This document shows positions 26,475 through 37,362 of a DNA stretch of 61,699 nt, piece by piece; positions within the stretch are counted from its first letter, which is position 1, and each line of letters opens with the position of its first letter. The stretch comes from Gryganskiella cystojenkinii (lineage: Eukaryota > Mortierellomycota > Mortierellomycetes > Mortierellales > Mortierellaceae): the NCBI GenBank assembly GCA_015852425.1, contig JAAAIG010000123.1, forward strand, positions 1-61,699. Reading direction: 5' to 3'. Made by a program: the position numbers and the translations under genes. The notes under the pieces are model-generated. The model ran no database searches. It was given only the letters and a program-made list of their open reading frames with translations, and was not told the origin of the DNA.

Positions 26475-27860
26475 CTAGGGCCTCCTCTTCCTCTGTTGCC
26501 GATCGTTTATGATTTTTGAGGTTGTCGAGGAAATGATATGACGATCCGGAAAGATTTGTGGAAAATTGTTGTCATCAATATTGATGGAGACACGTCGAAG
26601 ACCTTCAAGCTCTGGTTCTGGATTGGAGTGCACAACCTGAAACTTGACGTCCTCTGTTGCGTAGATGATGACCATGCTGATATATACTCCTGTAGGACAA
26701 TGGTCTTGGAGCATCGGTGGTTGTTGTGGATCTGTTGATTTCGAGCTATTTGTCGAGTCCTGCTTTCGATTTGCTGTTTTGACTTCCTGGGCTCGCTCTT
26801 TCAGTTGCTTCTCATGTTCCTTGTCCATCTTGGTCTGTACAGTGCTGCTGCTGACAGTCTCAAGCGACTTCTGTACATCACTGCCCTCGAGAACTTGTCG
26901 CAGTTTCAGCTGGACAGAGCAGGGGTAGATGTTGTTGTTGATCTTGATGTAGAAAACAATGTCGGGTCCAGAAACGTGAGGCGCCGGAAAGTAGAACGGA
27001 GGAACATACTGGCCATCACACGTCCATTTTCAACGTGTGCCTTCACGAAGTCGTATGTCGTAATGCTCCTGTGTGAGATGGCAAGCCTCAGTTCCTGCTC
27101 ACTATAACCTACGATTGTGACATGACCAATAAGTGAAGTGGGGAGTGTTTCATCTGTGAGAAGAGGCCACGACGAAATAGGGTGATTCTTGAGCGTCTTG
27201 ATGAACACGGGTGGCATGCAGGTTTCCCACATACTTCCGTGCGCACAGGCATCTGTCGTGTGCAACATTGCCCGTTCAGAAGCAGCCAGGAGCAGAGGAT
27301 CCCTTTCATGGAAAAAAAGCCTTGACAGCCTCAAGGACAAAAGATTCATCAATAACAGTTCGCGCAGTACCTCCAAAGAGTTTGATCCTACCAAATGCTG
27401 CTTCGACAAGGTATGCTTCGTTTCAAGCACAATCTCCACTGCGTCCAGCAGATTGCAGCGGAAAAGGAACAGCCCGAGAGTATCTCTAATAGATGACATA
27501 TTAGTGAATTGCTTGGGATGGTTGTTGACCTTGGCCTCCAATCTATAAGTAAACACCATGTGATCAGAATCATTATTAGTATGAAGGTTTATCAAACAAG
27601 ATAAAGAACAGAAAAGACCATGCACTGGTAACTCACCGCAGTAATTCGCCACATATGTTTCCTCGAAGATCTCGATCTTTCCACGACGTGAGTAGTGCCA
27701 TAGTGTCCAAAACAATACCCTCCATTCTTCCGGTTTGCGTTTCCAGATGTTATCTTCGATGTGTGGGACTACTGGGCGAAATATCTCTGCCCTCGAACAA
27801 GCTCGAAATGGTCATGTTCTTGGAGAGGAGCACATTCCAACTAACATCTCAGGTTCAAGG
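26475..27860 (-). pseudogene. Relic: longer CRN/RHS-type protein with PD-(D/E)XK-like nuclease domain
   Basis: Reading minus: NMTISSLFEGRDISP, then DNIWKRKPEEWRVLFWTLW, IEIFEETYVANYCG (an intron GTGAGT...TATAG fits here), AYLVEAAFGRIKLFGGTART, VIDESFVLEAVKAFF, ERDPLLLAASERAMLHTTDA, CAHGSMWETCMPPVF, GHVTIVGYSEQELRLAISHR, then VPPFYFPAPHVSGPDIVFYI and SVQLKLRQVLEGSDV, ending with CPTGVYISMVIIYA and SINIDDNNFPQIFP. Frames change at least four times: near 27770, near 27430, at the T-run near 27312 and between 27012 and 27024. The order of motifs is complete enough to show one gene of about 450 codons from the C-terminal two thirds of the family. SGPD...VQLK is the nuclease-like core. Sequencing error at homopolymers could explain one shift but not all. 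Confidence 0.65.
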
Positions 27861-28052
27861 CATGTTTTTATTTTACTGGTTGCTTGTTGAGTACAGTAGT
27901 CTGCTCGGTCTTCTCTAATTTGAGCTTGTGTTGGAGCACATGACCAAGCTGTTATTCACAATCCTTATATATCTATTAATAGCTGTTTTAAAATTGGATA
28001 TCATTGTCTTTTTTGTTGGATGTAATTGTTTGCTATGTAGCAATAATAATAT

Positions 28053-28508
28053 CTACAGGGTCAAAACCATCTGTGAGACCAACATAGTCAAGACCAGGAC
28101 ACCCGCCCAACGCACAGTCTCGCTGCTCTTGCTCTTGACCCCGGCCGAGGTGCTCGTGCTCTTTGGCGGCTTTGCCGAAGGCTCCTTGGCAGGCGCTTCC
28201 TGGGGACACGATGTGAGCGTGCACATGAAGGCGGTGATGTTGGCAGGCAGAGGAACGGGCCCTGATCCGCCGACGGCGATCGAGTCGTGGTCGACACAGA
28301 GGAAGGTGAGGTTGCTGGCGAGGCCCTCGGTGACACAGCGCTTGAGCTTTGGGTACCGGAGGCAGGAGGTGGTGTTGTCGGCGTGGAAGGACTCCTGGCA
28401 GACCCAAGTGACGTTGTTGGGGGGTTGTGGTGAAGATGAAGGCAAAGGTCCAGGTACAGATGTAGATGAAGGTAAAGGGGAAGGGGAAGGGGAGGGAGAG
28501 ACGCTCAT
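28053..28508 (-). CDS. Six-cysteine protein with GPI-like hydrophobic tail
   Basis: 151 aa in one exon, starting at ATAACAATG. The N-terminal 30 residues are Ser/Pro-rich (SPSPSPSPLPSS). The central part has cysteines spaced VCQESFH...SCLRYPKLKRCV...LTFLCVDH...FMCTLTSCP and four N-glycosylation sequons (NVT, NTT, NLT, NIT). A Ser/Lys/Pro linker leads to a C-terminal hydrophobic helix (WAGVLVLTMLVSQMVLTL) as in GPI-anchored fungal surface proteins. However, no signal peptide is seen at this ATG and I found no upstream exon that supplies one. Either the start is wrong, the first exon is hidden, or the gene has lost its secretion signal. The function is unknown. Confidence 0.5.
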   Translation of the reverse strand: MSVSPSPSPSPLPSSTSVPGPLPSSSPQPPNNVTWVCQESFHADNTTSCLRYPKLKRCVTEGLASNLTFLCVDHDSIAVGGSGPVPLPANITAFMCTLTSCPQEAPAKEPSAKPPKSTSTSAGVKSKSSETVRWAGVLVLTMLVSQMVLTL

Positions 28509-29158
28509 TGTTATCGATTAAGAGGGTGAGTACGTGTGTGGGTGATTTGAGGTGGATACTTTGAGAAATGTGCGTGCTTATGGACGAAGAAAGAAAGAAA
28601 GAAAAAGAAGAAACAAGGAAGTGAAATATTTGGTCGTGTGGGTGGACAAAAGAAGCTCGCGTGGACAGAAAGTGGACAACGGACGGTCAGGGGATGGGGA
28701 TGTCGACTCTATTCGTATTTGCCTCAGCCAAACTGCCTCTCCCTCTCTCTCTCTCCATGTTAACCCTCTCGGTCCTCATTTTGCTTGAGAGCCCAGCCCA
28801 AAGCCCAACAACCTAATTGATATCCCGTCCCTCCCCCTTCCCCTTTCTCCGAGGGTCGGGGTTTTGAGCATCGAGGAAGAGACACACGACATCTTTTTTC
28901 TATTTCGGGAAAGAACAGCCCAAATCGAGAAAAGCCCGCCGCTTTTTTTGTTTATTTTCCTCTCTTTTCTTTGTGGCCAGTTCGCTATCATTCGTGCTCT
29001 TGCTCGTGTGAGGGGTGTGTTTTGTCGACTGATGCCAAAACAAAGGGAGTCATGTTAGACTCGACACCGCCCCCCACGGCACTTCATGAGATGCACTTTC
29101 TTTTTGGGCCGAGACCTCAATCGTTCTGTGAAAGGCTGGTAAAACTTTTGAGGACTTG
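28509..29158. other. Intergenic upstream of the six-cysteine gene
   Basis: No gene recognised. Purine/pyrimidine-skewed runs (AAGAAAGAAAG near 28590, CTCTCTCTCTC near 28745) lie upstream of the minus-strand start at 28508. Confidence 0.45.
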
Positions 29159-29304
29159 CAGTGAGTGTTCTAAAAAGGAAGGTGCGTCAAGCCCCTGTGA
29201 AATTGACTTTTCTTTCTGCCAAGCTCCGCTGATTTGGCTAGAAAGAGAAGGCAAAGAAAAGCTTTAATCACTGAGGCACCTTCCTTTTTAGAACGCCGTC
29301 ACTG
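29159..29304. mobile_element. Foldback (MITE-like) element of 146 bp
   Basis: The left end CAGTGAGTGTTCTAAAAAGG continues AAGGTGC. The right end is GCACCTTCCTTTTTAGAACG followed by CCGTCACTG. The two arms pair over about 27 bp with a small bulge, leaving a loop of about 90 bp. No coding capacity and no clear target duplication. Confidence 0.6.
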
Positions 29305-29418
29305 AAAGAACCCTACCGGTCTTTCGCACGCGCGAAAAGCCGAGCCCTCCCAAATCTTAAAAAAAGGAAGGGCGTTCAGAGACTTAGCTTCAAGAATGGC
29401 TGGGCCGAGTCTAGAGTC

Positions 29419-30166
29419 ATGTACAGTACAGTGCTGCAATCATTCAGGCATCATTTGTTAGCTCGCCTTGTCCAGAGTCAAAGCCGTAAAATAGCTTCAA
29501 AACACTATGATCAACACTTGGGAGCTGACTCGCTCTCGCTGTCTTCTCCGCCTACTCGCAAAGAGTACAGCGATCCATTAACGGCAGCACCACTCGACGA
29601 CAAATGCGAGAACGACGAGCCTTCACCTCTCCGACTGATGCAACAAGTCAGGGCAGCCTTGAAAAATAGTCGGGACCGGACTGTGCGAGTCACAGGTTTA
29701 TTGAGAAAGTCACCGAGGAGGTGAAAAGGATGAAGATTACGATGGGTTTTCTGATTAAAAATAGCGACTCTGTGGACAACGGGACTGTTTATCTACCACC
29801 CCCGCAAAAGAGCAAGGGTATGGCTGCATCTTCAAATGAGACCTCGTCAGTAGATTTATACTCAACCACCTCAACAGTAAGACAGAAACCAAAACCGGCG
29901 CTCACAAACAAAGATGGCGACGAGGAAACCTTCAGCTTCGAATTCGAGACGGAAGAAGACACTGGGAAAATCCGCCCGCTCTCGACAAATATCCGGGGGA
30001 TATTCATGAGTCACATAAGCTGGTCGAGATCGACAAGGAGGGATACGAAGAGGTGATCGTGATTGGGACCCTGTACGGTCAAGATGCCTTCCAAGTCCGA
30101 GGCGTCATCGAGGAGATCCAGGTAAAGTACATGCAGGATTACTACCAATTCACGATCCCTGCTTGA
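29419..30166 (+). pseudogene. Frameshifted gene, possibly a small organellar nucleic-acid-binding protein
   Basis: The ATG at 29419 starts MYSTVLQSFRHHLLARLVQS, a basic, acid-free stretch like a mitochondrial presequence. It continues to LRLMQQVRAALKNSRDRTVR and VTG. At about 29698 the reading must shift by one base to give FIEKVTEEVKRMKITMGFLI and KNSDSV. An acidic insert follows (DGDEETFSFEFETEED). A second shift near 29960-29990 gives LDKYPGDIHESHKLVEIDKE, EEVIVIGTLYGQDAFQVRGV and IEEIQ, ending near 30166. The VxVTGFIEKV and VIGTLYGQDAFQVRG strands are reminiscent of an OB-fold, but I cannot confirm that. With two shifts it is annotated as a pseudogene; an unseen intron could explain the second. 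Confidence 0.35.
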
Positions 30167-30373
30167 TGTCTGTGCAGTGAAGGACGGATTCTGTCGAAAG
30201 ACTACCAGTGAAAAGTTGGGTCAAAAGTAAGCAAAGAAAGAGATTTGACTCTACTGTAAGGCTCCATCGTTCTTCCTTCTGTTGCCTTTGTTATTAGAGC
30301 GCTAATACATGTATATTTTAAAGTATCCGAAAACGTACAGCGATGTGCGTGCTTCTCAATCTTGGTCTGCCTA

Positions 30374-33300
30374 TTACCTTGCCATCAATAATGTTGACAA
30401 GTAATCCTTTAGCTCGCTGATCTGCACTTCGTATGACTTCTGTTGCTCCTTCAGCTGCTCACTCATCCGTATGATCTGCCCCTGCCAGTCATCCTTCAGT
30501 TCGTGGAGGCATTGCTTCTGCTCTTCACTCTGCTGCTGTTGCCTGCTTAGCAAATCTGTGTGCTCTTGTTGTTCCTTCTTCAGTTCCTCCATTACTGCGA
30601 CCGTGCAAGTTAGAGTTGTATTCTGTGCCTTGGAAGAATCTCGACAGTTGCCTACATCGGATGCTGAGTCAACTTCCTGTAGTAATGAAGTCTTTGTCTG
30701 GATCCAATTGTGGGATGCTCGGGAAAGCTGAGAGACTTCCGACAGTTCGATCGGCTGTGCCGACTGTCCACTGAGAGGAATGTTCTCAGAAGAGGTATTC
30801 GAGCTTCTGTGATTTGGCTGCAACTTGAGTTGAGATACCATAGACGCAATGCTGATTAGCTTCTTGCTTGCCTCGCGGAAGCTTGAAGGCGGGATCGGTT
30901 CGCCTACAGCGAAACGCTGCTTTAACAGCTGCACGTTGATCCTGCTTAAGCCGTGCACATTTTCGATATAAGTATTCGACACGGTAAGACTCTCATGCAT
31001 CGAGCTCTGATGTAAGCGCGCATGATAGTGACTATCCTCCTCTATGAACTGCCATATACGAACAGACTTATCGCCGCAGCCGGTAGCGAAATAGGTGCCA
31101 TTAGGAGTCGCGTTCCAGGCGATGCTTTTGATTTCTCCATGGAAACCATTGACAACTGCCAAACATTGACCTGAATTCACATTCCACAGTCGAACTGTCT
31201 TGTCATCACTGCCCGAGGCGATCTGCTTGCCACTGGGTGAATACACCACACTTGTAACAGCCATAGTGTGGCCAGTTAAGACAGGACCCGCTACACCAGT
31301 TTGTGCCTCCCACAGCCGCACCGTCATGTCCCAACTGCCCGACGCAATCTGCTGGCCGTTAGGCGAATACACCACTCTAGCGACCGTGGCGATATGACCA
31401 CTCAAGATTGGACCGGGTGCACCAGTTTGTGCATCCCACAGCCGCACTGTCATGTCCCAGCTGCCCGTGGCGATCTGATGCCCGCTGGGTGAATATACCA
31501 CGCTCGTGACATCGCCGGTATGGCCGCTTAAGATGGGACCAGGTAAGCCGGTTTGCGAGTCCCACAGCCGCACCGTATCGTCGCTGCTGCAGGTGATATG
31601 TTGGCCGCTGGGCGAATATACCACGCTCGTAACATCGGTGGTATGACCTCTTAATATGGGACCAGATGCACCGGTTTCCGCGTCCCACAGCCGCACCGTC
31701 CCGTCACGACTGCCCGAGGCGAGCTGCTGACCGCTGGGCGAATACGCCACGCAGTAAACAAAATGGGTATGTCCGTGTAAGATGGGACCAGATGCACCGG
31801 TTTGCGCGTCCCATAGCCGCACCGTCTTGTCGTAACTGCAGGAGGCGATCTGCTGGCCGCTTGGCGAATACACAGCGCTTGTAACACCGTCCGTATGACC
31901 ATTAAAAGTGAGACCAGGTGTACCGGCTTGTGCGTCCCACAGCCGCACCGTGTTGTCCAAACTACCCGAGGCGATCTGCTGGCCATTAGGCGAATACACC
32001 ACGCTTGTAACCCCCTTGGTATGACCGCTTAAGATAGGACTAGGTGCACTAGTTTTTGCGTCCCACAGCCGCACCGTTTTGTCATAACTGCAGGAGGCGA
32101 TCTGCTGGCCGCTGGGCGAATACGCCACGCTCGTAACCCAATTGGAGTGACCGCTTAAGATGGGACCAGGTGCCCCAGTTTGCGCATCCCATAGCCGCAC
32201 CGTCCTGTCATAACTACCCGAGGCGATCTGTTGGCCACTGGGGGAATACACCACGCTCTTAGCGTCGTCGGTATGGCCACGTAAGATGGGACCAGGTGCG
32301 CCAGTTTGTGCATCCCACAGCTGCACTGTCGTGTCCCTACTACCCGAAGCGATCTGTTGGCCACTGGGGGAATACACCACGTTGCAGACCATGTCGACAT
32401 GACCTCTTAAGATGTGACCGACTGCACCGGTTTGTACATCCCACAACCGCACCGTGAAGTCGTAACTGGCCGAGGCAAGTTGATGGCCCCTTGGCGAAAA
32501 CACCACGCAGTTAACCGAGTCTGTATGGCCGATTAAGATGAAACCGGGCGCGCCAGTTTGTGCGTCCCACAGCCGAACCCTAGAGTCATAACTTCCCGAG
32601 GCGATCTGCTGGCCGTTGGGTGAATACGCGACGCTCCTTACATCGTGGGTATGTCCGCTCAAGGTGAGCCCATGCGTACCACTTTGCGCGTCCCACACGT
32701 GCACCATCCTGTCCTCACTACCCGAAGCGATCTGCTGGCCATTAGGCGAATACACCACGCTCGTAACCTCCTTGGTATGGCCGCTCAAAGTGTGGGTTTT
32801 TGCCCAAGTCGTGGTGTCATACACGCTTATTGTACCGTTGCCAATACCCACGGCACAGGTCGTCCCGTCTGGCGAATACGCGATCGAATACACCTCGCTT
32901 TCGTCCACGAGATACGGCCATTCGCCAAACTCTACACCTGCCATCTGCGCGTTGTTCAAATTAGCCTGATGCAGCCAAATATTGCGAAGATTGGCCTTTC
33001 TCAAATCCGCGCCTTGTAGCTGAGCGGAATCGAATTCTCCGCCACTCAGATCCGCCCCAGGAACCTGGATGCCTCTCAGATCCGCCCGATTAAACCGTAT
33101 CCCAGCCCGGACCAATATCGTGATCGCATTTGCGGCCGCCTTGCGTGACTCTTTTTCTATTTTCGAGTGCTCAATCATTCCGAGGAGCTGTTGCTTGAAG
33201 TGAGGTTCTTGTTGGACACGTTCCGCTAAAAATTGCAGAATGGACGGCTCGCCCACGAAGCTTCTCCACATCAAAGGATGATCAACCACAGGCTTTTGTA

Positions 33301-36300
33301 TGTCGACAGGATCTTCCTCAGGCGCGGCACGATCTTCAAAACTAAACATGGAATTGACGCTCCCTCGACGCGCCGGAGCAGGTGAAGAGCCCAAAATCTT
33401 CTTACACTTTTGAGGTTCAAATACTGCGCGGGCTACACAGTATTCCAGCAGCGATTTATGAATAAACCGGTACTGATTGCCGCTGCGTGTCAGAGGACTG
33501 GCTTCCAGCAAGAGCTGACTCTCGTAATTGCGGTTGAAAAATGATTCTTTCCACGTCCCCTGGTCTCGTTTGGGCGAATATTCTACCACAGGATTTCCTG
33601 CCTGGTGCTTGAAGATCTTCCCAGCCAAGTCCTTCAGAAACGTAATACCGTTTTGAGTAAAGTCGTCGTCCGTCAGCCTTTCGAAAGCTTCCTTTTCTTT
33701 ACGACTCATGTCCTTCTTGTCGCCAAGCCTTTTATTGCCACGCTCCAGCCACTGCTCCACGAACTGGTCGTATAACTCAACTCTGGTGATCTGGGCAGTC
33801 GAGACTTGTTGTCCTGGGTCCATCATGCGTGGCAGCACCTCCAGTGACAGCGTCAAAAGAAACGGATTCTTTACCAGATCCAGTAAGCCGGGCATCTTGC
33901 CAAGAGCATCCAAGTAGTCCCTCGACCGCCAGAGTGGCCTGTTTGCCAATACATATCGCTGAACATAGTCTTCGATCTGAGCTGCAGAAAACGGGGCAAC
34001 GACTGCTTCCACAAAGAGGTCCAATGGAGCACTCTGATTCCGATCCGTGGGTTGAAAGCGATCCCTGTAGTCGTGGGGAAGGTACTCGCTACGGCAGCTG
34101 ATTACCATCTGCGCGCGCCATTGCCCTGTCTGGTTCAGCTGGTTGCTTGTATACATATTATACATCTGCTGACTCTCGTCGTACCCGTCGCAGATCAGGA
34201 CGAACTCGCGATAATCTTTCAGCTCTCGGATCTGGGTCTCCGTAAAGTCATTTCTGCGCAGATGTTTGGCGATCAGGTCCTGTTCCGGTTTATCGATCGT
34301 AGGCAAGTTGATATAGAGCGGTATTCGCCCCTCCCCTTTGTTGTATCGACTCCACAGATTGCACTCTATTGCCCGATTGAATGTCGACTTGCCCGCGCCA
34401 GAGTCGCCTAACAGGAGCATTACTTTGTACTGCTTGCTGCTTAAGAAACACTCGACATACTCTGTCAGGTTAAAGAGGTTATCATCCGACGCTTGCAGGT
34501 TCGCCTTGGCTTGAGGGGGGATATAGATGGCTGCACCTCGTTCCTGAATTCGCTGCTTTCTCAGTCGTCGTAAGTCGACCTCGACATCAGGCTTGTTCTG
34601 GACACGATCAAGCAGTGATGGAGATATCGTGGGTGGCGAAGTGACCTTGAGCGGATGTGAGTTTCGATCTTCCTTTGAACATCCTTGATAAAGTGTCCTT
34701 TTCGCCAGATCGCCATTCGATTCCAGCTCTTGCAACAGAGATTTGACGCCTACACCATGTATATTGAGTAGGTTACAGTAGAGTGTGGCATATGCTATGA
34801 GTGCCTGTTCGTAGTGAGCTCTATCGTTCACAACAAGTCTATGGACTCTTTCACATCTTTTCATTACACTTACCTGGCAGAGTTGAGCCGAATGTGGAAG
34901 CCAGTTTCATAAGAATATGTAGGATCCATTGCTTGACAAAAACGTGTCGGCCCCATACATCGTCGTTGCGGTATATCTCGCCCAAGAACGCAACAGCACC
35001 TTGGCGTGACTCGGCATCCCACCGCGTATCGGCAGCTAGGTCCCCCAGGCGCTGGCATACTCCTAGTTGAAACGCCACATCGCGTCGGCAAGACACCTCG
35101 CAGACCAAGGTCTTGAGCTTGGTCAGCTGCCCGTCACGAAGCAGTGTGTCTGCACCGCGCAGCGCTGTATACCAGGCACGCTTCCGATCAAAACTCAACC
35201 CGGCTTTAAAAGACTCTAGCAGTCCTTGCCCACTCTCGACGAGTGCGCTCACACCTTCGTAACCAATCTTGGCAACCTGGATCACTTCACCCAGTCCCTC
35301 CTGGAGACGCGCAAGCCCTTGAATAAAGCCATTAACATCCAAACCCTTGACAGCGCTCACCAGCCCAGAGATGCCCTTCAAAACGATTCCAGTGCGCCGC
35401 ATCGTTGCTTGCCAAGGTGATTCGTTGTCTGAGATGCACTGCAGCGCTTGGAAGGCGTAGGCAGCCTGGTACACCAAGTAAGGGTCGTTGCTGCCCCGCA
35501 GTCCTTCCAAGTAAGCAGATAGCGGCTCATGCAGCTCTACACGCTTCAACCCTGAGACCTTGGTATCGGCCATGGCATCCAAGACATTCGACACCGCGAG
35601 TGTCAGACGGTAGATGTGATCCGATGATTGACCATGTGTATCCTGCAGACGAGTGTTGAGGTTGTGCAGGATCGTGACTAGGTCGTCAGCGTCAAGGTAT
35701 CCCATCGGAGCGCTTTGGACGAGCTGGGCCAGCCCTTCTAGGGATTGCACATCCAGTAGGCTGGACTTGTCAACGCCGTCAACGAATAGCGTGAGAAGAG
35801 AGTGGAAGTATTCCTTTTCAAGAACCGGTGCCAGGCACACGACTTCCTTGACGGCCTTGGCGTCTTTGAGCTCATCGCGACTGAAGGCTCTGATTACATC
35901 TATCCCCAACGTCCTGAGTCTCTCTGTTTCCTCTGCGTTGTTCTCCGTGGCTTTCACCCAGTTGCAGGCAGTTGTTTCGAATTCCTCGCCGGGAGATGGT
36001 GTGACTTGGAGAAGGCCAAGGCAGTAAGCGAGTTGCGACGTGTCACTGAGTCGCTCATCTGCGTTGGGTAACGTGCACTTGGTGGTGGGTTGACGCATGT
36101 CATCGGGAAAGATATCCTCAGGGACCCGTGCGATGTCGCTGCCAGCGCTGTCTGTGGCGAAGGAAACTGCAGGACCTGGGACTGTCCTAGGATAAAGATG
36201 GCTGTTGAAGTGAAGGGACAGTGAATAATTTGACAGATGCCTTAATTACTTTCATCCACATCTAAAACTGTGTGGCGAATAACTAGAGAGCAGCCGTTTG

Positions 36301-36625
36301 TCTCTTACCCCCACTTTTCTGCCTTCTTGTAGCTGGTTTGTGCCATTTCTGTGTACCCCAAGCTGACCAGTCGCTCACCGTGTTCGAAATAAGCGGTAGC
36401 GATTCCATTACGCAGGACTTGATCCTCGACGGACACAGGAGACGTAAGAGCCTTTTTTGCAGCTCGTTTCATCCGGGATAACGCGGCTTCTGCGTCGTTG
36501 CACAACGTCAATGAAATTTCTTGGTCTTTGGTTGTTCGCGCAGTCTCCAAATAAGTATTGGCGAGATCCAGTTCCTTGTGTGGCGAGAGAGCGCTTCGCG
36601 ATGACGAAAAAGTACTACCCAGCAT
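30374..36625 (-). CDS. NLR-like STAND protein: helical N-terminus, NACHT, pentapeptide repeats, 15 WD40 repeats, coiled coil
   Basis: Three exons (36309-36625, 34874-36186, 30374-34749) join in phases 2 and 1 to 2,001 aa. Residues 1-110 have a TPR-like pair (LDLANTYLETA, ASYKKAEKWG ends). Residues about 140-560 form an all-helical region. The NACHT domain follows: Walker A LLLGDSGAGKST near 655-665, Walker B EFVLICDGYDE, sensor MVISCRSEYLP, then winged-helix-like segments to about 980. Pentapeptide repeats (ADLRG, ADLSG, ADLRK, ANLRN) cover about 1090-1147. Fifteen WD40 units (period 42 residues, most reading VVYSPSGQQIASGSYD-TVRLWDAQTGAPG) cover about 1160-1777. The last 90 residues are coiled coil. 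STAND proteins oligomerise on ligand binding and act in fungal non-self recognition or programmed cell death. The near-identical WD40 units, differing mainly at HT-xxx-V surface positions, fit a fast-changing ligand-binding propeller. The second intron (34750-34873) is the size used elsewhere; a 55-nt alternative is possible. Confidence 0.88.
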
Positions 36626-37362
36626 ATCGCTTTGCTACTAGGAAGAAAGGAAAGTGAGAAAGAACGGAAGAGCGGAAAGAGCGGAAAGAGAGAGGAAAGA
36701 GAGCAGAAATACAACGAAGGCACGGTTCGAGACATATTCATCATTGCAGTATTGGCCAAACGGACCCATGCTTTGTAGCAAAACATTACTCCCTCGCCCT
36801 CATGTGGCGTGTATGGGCTCTCATCAGAGAAGGAAAACAAAGGTGCCATTATTGTACAATTTATTAATACTGTCGAACTCTAACACCGATGTTCCTTGCT
36901 CATCTTTCTCGCCGTTCCTGCATTTTCCATGATGCTTGAAACCAATCATTTATGTTATGAGAAGATGTTTCGACGTACGATTCAGTAATGGTGATGGCGA
37001 AAGGGAGGAGGGCGAGATCGAGAGGCCAGGTAGCCCATGAGCGTTCGCTGTTTTAGAGCTGAGCCCCGCAAAAGAATGTAAATGGGCTCTGCAACACCAT
37101 GCAATCCACTTCAGGACTGCATGCCAGGCGCAACCGTTATCCACCTCGGCCCAAACTACTTCCCCTTAATAGATGCTCCGCGGAGTAGGCACGTTACTAA
37201 CTCCAATGTCAGGTCAGCGAAAGATTAGCATTGAACCCTCCTGTATCAATTACAATTGCATAGTGATCCCGTCAAAGGGAAGTCTTAAATTAAATAATAT
37301 TCTAGAATATTATTAATAATATTTTTTTTTATTTTGCCGGTCAAGACTTTAGCCGGCGTTAA
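36626..37362. other. Intergenic with an AT-rich palindrome
   Basis: No gene recognised between the NLR start and the monooxygenase stop. A perfect 22-bp AT-rich palindrome centred on TCTAGA occupies 37293-37314, followed by a T-run, about 50 bp beyond the monooxygenase stop codon. It may take part in 3'-end formation, but that is a guess. Confidence 0.5.

Noticed and set aside
34819..34873. A 55-nt second intron for the NLR gene (acceptor at 34819)
   Set aside because: In frame but shorter than all other introns here; the 124-nt alternative gives a cleaner VKSLLQEL join. It stays a possibility.
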